Shown here: piece by piece, positions 57,801 through 64,000 of the stretch
Numbering within the stretch: the stretch's first letter is position 1
Layout of the letters: every line of letters starts with the position of its first letter
DNA from: Halichondria panicea
Taxonomy: Eukaryota; Porifera; Demospongiae; Suberitida; Halichondriidae
DNA: 64,000 nt
Direction: 5' to 3'
Assembly: GCF_963675165.1 (NCBI RefSeq)
Contig: NC_087381.1
Coordinates: 3,596,001-3,660,000, forward strand
Notes under the pieces: model-generated
Seen by the model: the letters and a program-made list of their open reading frames with translations, nothing else
Told to the model about the DNA's origin: nothing
Database searches by the model: none
Position numbers and translations under genes: made by a program

Positions 57801-58500
57801 TCAGAAAAGTTGCTCAGCAAGTTCCAGTCGATTAAAGTAACCTCAGAATTGTAAACTTGAGTATATATCAACATACTGGCTGATATCTGCATGCATGTCT
57901 ATAGACCAGCACTGAATATGTTATTTTTCTGGATTCCCGTTAACGAACCACTGCTCTCGGAAAGTCAGAAAAGTTGCTCAGCAAGTTCCAGTCGATTAAT
58001 TAAAGTAACCTCAGAATTGTAAACTTAAGTATATATCAACATACTGGCTGATATCTGCATGCATGCATGTCTAGACCAGCACTGAATATATTATTTTTCT
58101 GGGTTCCCGTTAACGAACCACTGCCCTCGGAAAGTCAGAAATGTTGCTCAGCAAGTTCCAGTCGATTAAAGTAACCTCAGAATTGTAAACTTGAGTATAA
58201 TTATATCAACATACTGGCTGATATCTGCATGCATGTCTAGACCAGCACTGAATATGTTATTTTTCTGGGTTCTCGTTAACGAACCACTGCTCTCGGAAAG
58301 TCAGAAAAGTTGCTCAGCAAGTTCCAGTCGATTAAAGTAACCTCAGAATTGTATATATCAACATACTGGCTGATATCTGCATGCATGTCTATAGACCAGC
58401 ACTGCATGAATATGTTATTTTTCAGGGTTCCCGTTAATGAACCACTGCGGAAAGTCAGAAAAGTTGCTCAGCAAGTTCCAGTCGATTAAAGTAACTTGAG
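54900..58500 (-). repeat. Long tandem array of element 2 (about 23 units) with higher-order periodicity
   Basis: Units of about 162-166 bp. Variant units recur at spacing of about 660 bp (four units). The unit with 'gagtataattatatcaacat' and 'tgatatatatctgc' occurs near 56340 and near 57000. A block with 'gattaattaaagtaacc', 'agaaatgttgctcagc' and 'actgcatgaatatg' near 57337-57830 recurs at 57994-58490. Confidence 0.88.
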
Positions 58501-58799
58501 TATTTCAACATAACTTATTGGCTGATACGTGCTTGTCTATATTATATCAGGACTGAACATAATTATTCCAGTTCCCGTTCTCGAATCATGGCTCTCAGAA
58601 AGTCAGAAAAGTGGCTCGGCGTGTTTCAGTAGAGCCAAATAACCTCAGGACAATAAATTGGGGAGTATAAGTAGGAGTTAGGTGACTGGCTGAATTAACA
58701 CACCTTAAAAAATGATAATGTTAAATTCACACGAAATCTAGCTCTGTGCTTGTACAGACATAATTCATTCAGTCATTGTGCATGTAGCTAGCTAGAGTC

Positions 58800-58855
58800 T
58801 AGCCTCGATTCCAAGCCGCTGAGAAAGGCTATTCAAGGGGCTGGAGTCGAGGCTA
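58800..58855. mobile_element. TAGCCTCGA-family MITE, 56 bp, in right arm of element 2
   Basis: It is the exact reverse complement of 49153-49208, at the mirror position of the opposite arm. The 9-bp duplication gctagagtc flanks it (58791-58799 and 58856-58864). Confidence 0.9.
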
Positions 58856-59138
58856 GCTAGAGTCTACTGCAGACATGTGCAAGTAGCTAGCCATATTATC
58901 GAGTCTATACTGCAGACAATGAAGAGAATGAAGAGTCTACTTACCTGACTCTTAAAACTAGGCTGGCCAGCTTTCTACTTACTTACACTGATACTAGTAG
59001 AGTGATCAGGCAAGAGCATCTCATTACATCTGCGCAAAGTCAAGGGTTAACCTTGGAATGCATTGCCCTGCTACGCCCACTCATTTACTCTTCACTTCCG
59101 CTTTTTCCGATTTCTGGCTTTCTGGTCCTACATGCGCG

Positions 59139-59193
59139 TGTAGGACCAAAAAGCCAGAAATCGGAAGTGAAGGGTAAATGAGTAGGCGTAGCA
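59139..59193. mobile_element. Truncated third foldback end
   Basis: After the 6-base spacer tgcgcg the terminal sequence tgtaggacc... starts again, runs about 55 bp with a small deletion, and breaks off at 'ggcgtagcag'. It shows that a third element, or an end of one, once followed. Confidence 0.8.
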
Positions 59194-59220
59194 GTTGTCT
59201 GCGCATGCGTCAAATTTTCA

Positions 59221-59899
59221 TTGTATTTGTGGTCGGCAAAAATATTTAGAAATGAAAATGCACAGAGTGAGTACACAAAAGATGCACATAGGGAGCTGCT
59301 TCACAAAGGCCTGGGGAGTTACCAGTTGTGTTGCAGCACAATTACAGTGTCCCAGGGCAACTTCAGGATGATTGAATGCCTTCAAATTACGTTTCAAAAA
59401 GATTTAGCAGGCTGCTGGACTTCTCTGATTCTAGCCAACTCGTAACTCAGTTAAATTTTGCTTGAGAAAATGTAGATTCTCTTGATGCCTCTGAAGCTAC
59501 CCAGCAACGTTGAAACGAGCAGGTCATACTCCAGTCCTGTGAGTATATGACAATATTAAAAGAAACCAAAGACGGTTAAACCCTTACGTCAAACTGTCCA
59601 GTCTCGTCCGTCAGTATAGCCAAGAGGAGCACTGTTGGGATAGCTGGATATTAGCCATTGCTCCTGTACAGAGAAGTAGATATTCTAAATACGTGTAGAT
59701 CTATATACATATTAAATTTCTCGTATTTATAGCTGGTTATAGTGCCATTGTCAACGAGCTGATGATGGCAGCACCAAGTTCTCTTGCTCACACTCTTCAC
59801 TTGATCCACCATATTTATGATGAAACTATAGTCTACCTAGATCTTGCCAAACATGAACAACACTTGATAGCATATAGGGCCCACACAAACATATCTTGA
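59221..59899 (+). CDS. Unidentified exon-like pieces
   Basis: Two stretches read without stops: 59221-59445 (contains LLHKGLGSYQLCCSTITVSQ and ends in a stop), and about 59733-59899, after acceptor 'cgtatttatag', with GYSAIVNELMMAAPSS and ETIVYLDLAKHEQ. The region between has stops in all frames. No family is recognised. It could be a decayed gene or a chance reading, possibly cut by the foldback insertion. Confidence 0.22.
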
Positions 59900-60090
59900 C
59901 AAAGCTTTATACCTCTTCCCTTGTTGTTCAGTCTTCAGAATAATGTTTTCTAAGCTTTAGAGAAGAGAGAAGCGAGCCATTCTACTGTCCACCAATAATG
60001 ATAAACGGGAACTGACTTCTAGTACACGATAGTACACGAATATAAATGTCACAAAGTTAACGAGAATATGTCTACTAATAGCCAGATGGG

Positions 60091-60096
<6 letters not shown>

Positions 60097-60121
<25 letters not shown>

Positions 60122-60608
60122 AAGCCTTTATGGCGAAACGAGTAGGTAAGGTAAGTACAAACGGGTAGACAGATATAAATCGAAATCGAAGTAAGGTAAA
60201 GATATGAAGAACAAACTAGTAGTAAGTTTAGGTATGCCCATCAAGCACAGGTGATAGAGTTGGTGACCTGTGAATGAGCATGGAAGCATTCCCTCGCCAA
60301 AGGGCTATGCTGACTCTCCCAAAGAGGTGTTTAATGGTGACTGAGTCTCGGTCCGCGCCTGAGCGGAGACAAATTGACCGGCCGATATCACGGATGGTTG
60401 TGATGAAGTCCTCTGCTAAGCCTCCCAGGGTTTCGGCCACAAGGCGAATGCATGTCATACCCACAGACCTGCAGCTGGGGAGATTGGAAGCCAGCTTACG
60501 CTGGACCCCCACTTGGAGAGCGTGGCCCTGGGTCCTTGCAGCCTCAGACAGTGTGAGAGACTGGAGAGGATAAATGACATGGAAATTGGTTGACTCATGT
60601 GCAGACAA
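60097..60608 (-). mobile_element. 3' end of a non-LTR retroelement with poly(A) tail
   Basis: On the minus strand a 126-codon frame (60608-60228) contains LASNLPSCRSVGMTCI, VAETLGGLAEDF and HLFGRVSIALWRGNAS. This is a block I associate with the C-terminus of polyproteins from sponge and cnidarian retroelements. It is followed downstream by a 3' tail and a run of about 25 T on the plus strand (60097-60121), the poly(A) of the minus-strand copy. The element is 5' truncated near 60608. The exact clade is not determined. Confidence 0.55.
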
Positions 60609-60686
60609 CTAGTACCAGGCCTAGTTGTTTGCCTAACCGTTATAAAAGCGAAAACTCGGCCTGGGATCGAGGCTAGGTAATTTGAA

Positions 60687-60754
60687 GCGCATGCGCACTA
60701 TCACCCCTGCAATAGGTACCAGGCCGTATTTTAATCGGCCTTGAATCGAGGCTA
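60687..60754. mobile_element. Solo right end of the TAGCCTCGA transposon family
   Basis: The order gcgcatgcgc, ggtaccaggccg, ttttaatcggcc, ttgaatcgaggcta matches the right end of the 3162-bp element (36019-36078). A second partial end (gggatcgaggcta, to 60675) lies just left of it. No left end is found nearby, so this is a remnant. Confidence 0.65.
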
Positions 60755-61328
60755 CATACACTGAGCTAAGATACAGCCGTGTTTCGCTCCCAAACCCCCA
60801 GGAAAGCTACTTTTATGGCTGTTCAGACCTTTCCAAGTCTCCCTACCACTTCAATTTAATGTCCCTTTATACTAGGTATCATTTGGAAATAATAGAAACT
60901 TTTTTGGGATTGCTAAGAAGTAGCTAGAGGTACAGAAACATTGCCTTCACTACTTAGGATGTTTCTTGTACCAACAACACCTATAATACAGCTAGAACAA
61001 CCTATATAAGTAGTGTACTGTGTGTCATATAGCCTCAAGTATTAAACAGAAGTAAAAGTTCAGCAGCAGGGTTCTCACACTGACAGTATAAGACAATCAT
61101 TTGTCTCTTTTTTGTGTTTTTGGCCATTTTTTCCATGTACAGTATAGGCGGCCTCGAATGAATCCTGGGGGAAACGCGGATAGTTTTCGAGGCGCTAAGT
61201 GTTTCCTATCCATTTGTCTCTTTTATCTATGCTGGCACTGACCAAGACTACCCTAATACTCTCTACTCAATCAACAATTCTCACCTCAACTTTTCTATAA
61301 AAAAAAAAGACCTAGGCTTGTGCATAGC
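60755..61328. other. Gene-free interval
   Basis: AT-rich sequence without a supported gene. 'cggcctcgaatgaatcctgg' near 61148 is a weak match to MITE ends. Confidence 0.35.
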
Positions 61329-61386
61329 TAGCCTCGAATCCAGGCCGATTAAAATACGTATTTTAATCGGCCTGGTCTCGAGGCTA
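61329..61386. mobile_element. Palindromic TAGCCTCGA MITE, 58 bp, 9-bp TSD
   Basis: Near-perfect palindrome: TAGCCTCGAATCCAGGCCGA plus ttaaaatac, then the inverse. The flanking 9-bp repeat gtgcatagc is at 61320-61328 and 61387-61395. It is the smallest member of the family here. Confidence 0.92.
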
Positions 61387-61395
61387 GTGCATAGC

Positions 61396-62148
61396 CAGCA
61401 ACCTCTCCTGGTCACTGCACTATAACCCTTTCCTTGCCATTCGTGAAATCTGGAACAGGAGCGTCTTTAGGTCGATCAATTAGTGTGGATCCGGCCTCAC
61501 CACGCCTCCAAGTCATTCTATTAGTCTAGATCCGGCTAGCAATTCTAGCTGGGACTCCCAGTTCTAGCTCCTTTTGTTTAGCGTGTCAGAGACTGGGAGA
61601 AGATGATTGGCACTCCCTGGCTCCTTTGGATGTACAGCTGTCCAGATCCCTAGAACATACCCTCCATTCTGACGAGTTATCAGTGCATAGGGTGCTTACT
61701 AGATTCTTGCCAGCCAGTACAGTTCAAGCTACACACAGCACCGCTCAACTATTCTCTACCCCATTATCTAGCTAAATCTGGTCCAACTAGACAGCAGACA
61801 CAGCTAGTTAATTCAGTAAAGCCAGGGGTAGCCCTACTTCTACGGTTGTTCAGTACCCACGGTAACAATTCCTCTGGGCTGGGCTAACTAGTTGAGCCAC
61901 GCCTCCCAATTCTCAAGGCTAGGTACATGTCTCTGTCTAGCTGCTTCTTCAGCTTCTTGCTCAGTTTTGTGGCTTAGAGAAAGGCCAGCTACTCAGGGGG
62001 AAGAGTCCAGATGAAAGTCTGGCAGCCAGGTGACGTCCAAACGGTCAGTTATTCTTTCCACCAACTTTTTAATCTAGTCTAGTCCTGCTTGCACTGCTAC
62101 TACTACTGCTGCCTACTGCTGCTACTCTTCCTAGCTAGTCAAAGGTTT
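61396..62148. other. Gene-free interval
   Basis: No gene is supported. A short 'ctgctactactactgctgcc' run occurs near 62095. Confidence 0.35.
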
Positions 62149-62172
62149 CTTTTTTTTTTTTTTTTTTTTTTA
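62149..62172. repeat. Poly(T) tract, probable retroelement poly(A) on minus strand
   Basis: A run of about 22 T. The sequence to its right (62173-62340) could be the body of a short minus-strand retrocopy, but none is recognised. Confidence 0.5.
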
Positions 62173-62339
62173 TAACTACATATGCACAAAGAGACATCAA
62201 AGCTTACATCAAAGGACACAGATTTTTAGCCTACTTGACTGATAAGGCGGTTACCTAGACTACAGTTTGTTTGTCAGGGAGGAGCTCACATACAACTTCA
62301 TCTAATTCATCATAACGATTCCTTACCCATTGTTGTAAT

Positions 62340-62960
62340 TTCTACAACAGATTGCCAAGGAAAGAGTTATGACCTCATATTGTCTAAGGCCTACCGAGCT
62401 CTTAATCTCATCTGACGGACGACTTCAATGAAATCAGAAACCAGCACAAAAAAGTCGTTATACATAACCCTAGTTAGATCCCAGATCACCTACTGCTCCC
62501 AAGTCTGTATGGAGACCAAATTTGATCAAGGACATTCAAAAACTGGTCAGAGGAGAGCCACCAAATTCATCCTCAATGACTGCATGCCCAACCTCATACA
62601 GATCAAGGCTGTCCGAATTGAAGCTACTACCTCTAATGTACTGGTTTGAAATACAGGACATAAAGTCACTAAAGGAACCCTCGGACAACTTCAATATAAA
62701 ATAAAAGATCACATCAATTTGTTACTGGTCGCACCCGCTTCAGTTGCAACAACAAACTCACTGTCCAAGCCAAACACTATACAGCGCAAGCAGACACTTT
62801 TACCTCAATCGTATCACAGAACTTGATGCCTACCACGGATATCAGTGCACCACTAACTCTAATAAAGAATACCCTCCACTCCACCACTACGTCTGGGAGC
62901 ACTTTAAACAAAACTTTAACTCTGACAACCCATGCATGTACCTATCACTTAATGTGCCCA
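62340..62960 (+). mobile_element. Decayed CR1-like LINE 3' end
   Basis: In shifting frames the plus strand reads SKAYRALNLI, then LVRSQITYCSQV, RRATKFILNDCMP, RLSELKLLPLMYWFEIQDI, and a final HFYLNRITELDAYH / HYVWEHFKQNFNSDNPC. It matches the order seen in the minus-strand copy at 25285-25976. Several frameshifts make it inactive, and it is 5' truncated. Confidence 0.7.
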
Positions 62961-62980
62961 TGCAACAGATGCTCATAGTA

Positions 62981-63306
62981 TATAATTATCCAGCTGTGTT
63001 GCTCAATGCAGCACAGTCTGTCAGCCGCCTTTGTGTTAATCATTACTTGTTTTTTGTATCACAATCACGTTTAACAACAGATGCTCATGCATGCTCTGTG
63101 GCGTGGATTGCTGCTCCGACCGTGAAACCATATTATAGTAATGGAGTTACCCAAAGGTTTACATTTTTATACAGTGGTATGAATAAATTGCATAGCTCCA
63201 TATTAAATTATCCAGCTGTGTTGCTCAATGCGGCACTGTCTGTCATGCAGCCAGCCTTTGTGTCAATCATTACTTGTTTTTTATATCACAATCACATTTA
63301 ATACAG
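62981..63306 (+). repeat. Direct duplication, two ~100-bp copies 226 bp apart
   Basis: 'aattatccagctgtgttgct' starts both copies (about 62983 and 63209). Each runs to 'tatcacaatcac' and 'ttaa', with a few substitutions and a 5-base difference. They follow the LINE 3' end and may be its duplicated 3' UTR. Confidence 0.75.
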
Positions 63307-63689
63307 GCTGTAAAGTCGCTTATTATTATTATGTAGGCATTACGGCTTACTTCTCAAAATTGGTGGATAATTATCTCCTTTACGTGGTAAGCTATATAGT
63401 GTTCAGGAGCGAAACAATATTGCCTCCTGTCTTTGCTGTCAAAACGTTACGGTACTCAATTGATATGTATGTTACAGTATAGTTTACATACACATACACC
63501 TGCACTATTGAACTCCAAGTATCATGTCATTGTGACTCACCTCACTAACTCTAGCTAGGTATAAAAATGAGCAAAAAGAAGAAGAAGAGTTTGATCTATC
63601 ATGCCTTCTTCCAACTTGCTAATTAGTGTGTGTAGCTTAAGGCTATTTGTGATGATGAGGTTTATATGTTTTATTTGTGGTCAACATTA

Positions 63690-63852
63690 CCGTATAGCGG
63701 AAGGCACTAAAATTATTTGTTTGGGATTTTCGCGGATTGACCTCGAACCTCAAAAATTTAGTGCCTTGAATTGATTTACTTACGGCATTGAAAAACCTCT
63801 CTACTGTATGGGTGGGTGGTGTGCCTCGAAAATAACCCACTATATACGGTAA
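63690..63852. mobile_element. MITE with 'accgtata' termini
   Basis: The left end taccgtatagcggaaggcac and the right end (reverse complement taccgtatatagtgggttat) form inverted repeats about 12 bp long, with the inward signature 'ttcgaggc'. Same family as 5654-5850 by its ends. Confidence 0.6.
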
Positions 63853-64000
63853 TAGGCAATTTGTAGGCTGTTAGAAATAGCAAAGCCGATGTGAATACAG
63901 AAACAGTTTCAAATTACCCCTACGTTGTTGCTATAATTATGTGCAATATGCACCATAATGCACTAACCATGCATATGCACAAAGTCATAATGCATGCAAT
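63853..64000. other. Window end, nothing recognised
   Basis: AT-rich sequence with 'atgcatatgcac'-type runs and no gene. Confidence 0.4.

Larger units (their letters stand above)
48876..59132. mobile_element. Foldback element 2, 10257 bp, core inverted relative to element 1
   Basis: It starts at tgtaggacc (48876), six bases after element 1 ends, and finishes at 59132 with the inverse. Terminal segment 48876-49390, short array (about 8 units, 49500-50690), inverted core and inner arms (50700-54900), long array (about 23 units, 54900-58500), terminal segment to 59132. The core is the reverse complement of element 1 (ORF 42751-43086 maps to 52747-52412). Both terminal segments carry the same 56-bp MITE at mirror-image positions. 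Confidence 0.85.

Noticed and set aside
39060-58500. CRISPR-like or protein-repeat interpretation of the regular arrays
   Set aside because: Units of about 162 bp are repeated end to end without unique spacers and with stops in all frames. They are satellite-type repeats in inverted arms, in a eukaryotic context.
1-64000. tRNA, rRNA or bacterial operon features
   Set aside because: I looked for tRNA-like and rRNA blocks and for Shine-Dalgarno-led gene series and saw none. Splice sites and animal domains argue for a nuclear animal genome.

Overview
The window looks like a chromosome segment from an early-branching animal, most like a demosponge. It is AT-rich and full of short 'ataattat' and 'gctagctag' runs. 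It carries spliced animal signalling genes and a dense mix of CR1/L2-like LINEs, MITEs and large terminal-inverted-repeat DNA elements. The sponge assignment is inference from style; no ribosomal or mitochondrial marker is present.

Layout. (1) 1-150: last exon of a plus-strand gene ending in a small zinc ribbon. (2) 1119-9672, minus: a complete nine-exon type I-like TGF-beta/activin/BMP receptor kinase gene (525 codons plus stop; every intron phase closes). (3) 9673-10237: short shared upstream region. (4) 10238-19564, plus: a complete DOK/IRS-type docking adaptor (PH, then IRS-type PTB, then a long tail rich in tyrosine and proline motifs; 1017 codons plus stop). The receptor and the adaptor are therefore head to head. 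(5) 20.2-21.1 kb: weak exon-like pieces. (6) 21.3-32.5 kb: a transposon graveyard with two LINE bodies, a CR1-like 3' end, nested inverted-repeat elements and a telomere-like tract. (7) 32.5-36.1 kb: a broken POT/SLC15-like transporter copy split by a 3162-bp DNA transposon with 9-bp target duplications. (8) 36965-38524, minus: an intact, intronless POT/SLC15-like transporter. (9) 38627-59132: two adjacent foldback elements of about 10.25 kb each in opposite core orientation. Their long inverted arms are built of about 162-bp tandem repeats. A truncated third end follows. (10) 59.2-64 kb: unassigned exon-like pieces, LINE 3' ends, more MITEs and a duplicated segment.

The two signalling genes are unlikely to share a pathway step directly: receptor Ser/Thr kinases signal through Smads, DOK-type adaptors downstream of tyrosine kinases. 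Their common upstream region still allows co-regulation. The most unusual content is the foldback pair, with arms homogenised within each element. Next is a MITE family with terminus TAGCCTCGA and 9-bp target duplications, which shares ends with a larger element coding for a zinc-finger/DUF6589-like protein and an antisense RecQ-like helicase fragment.
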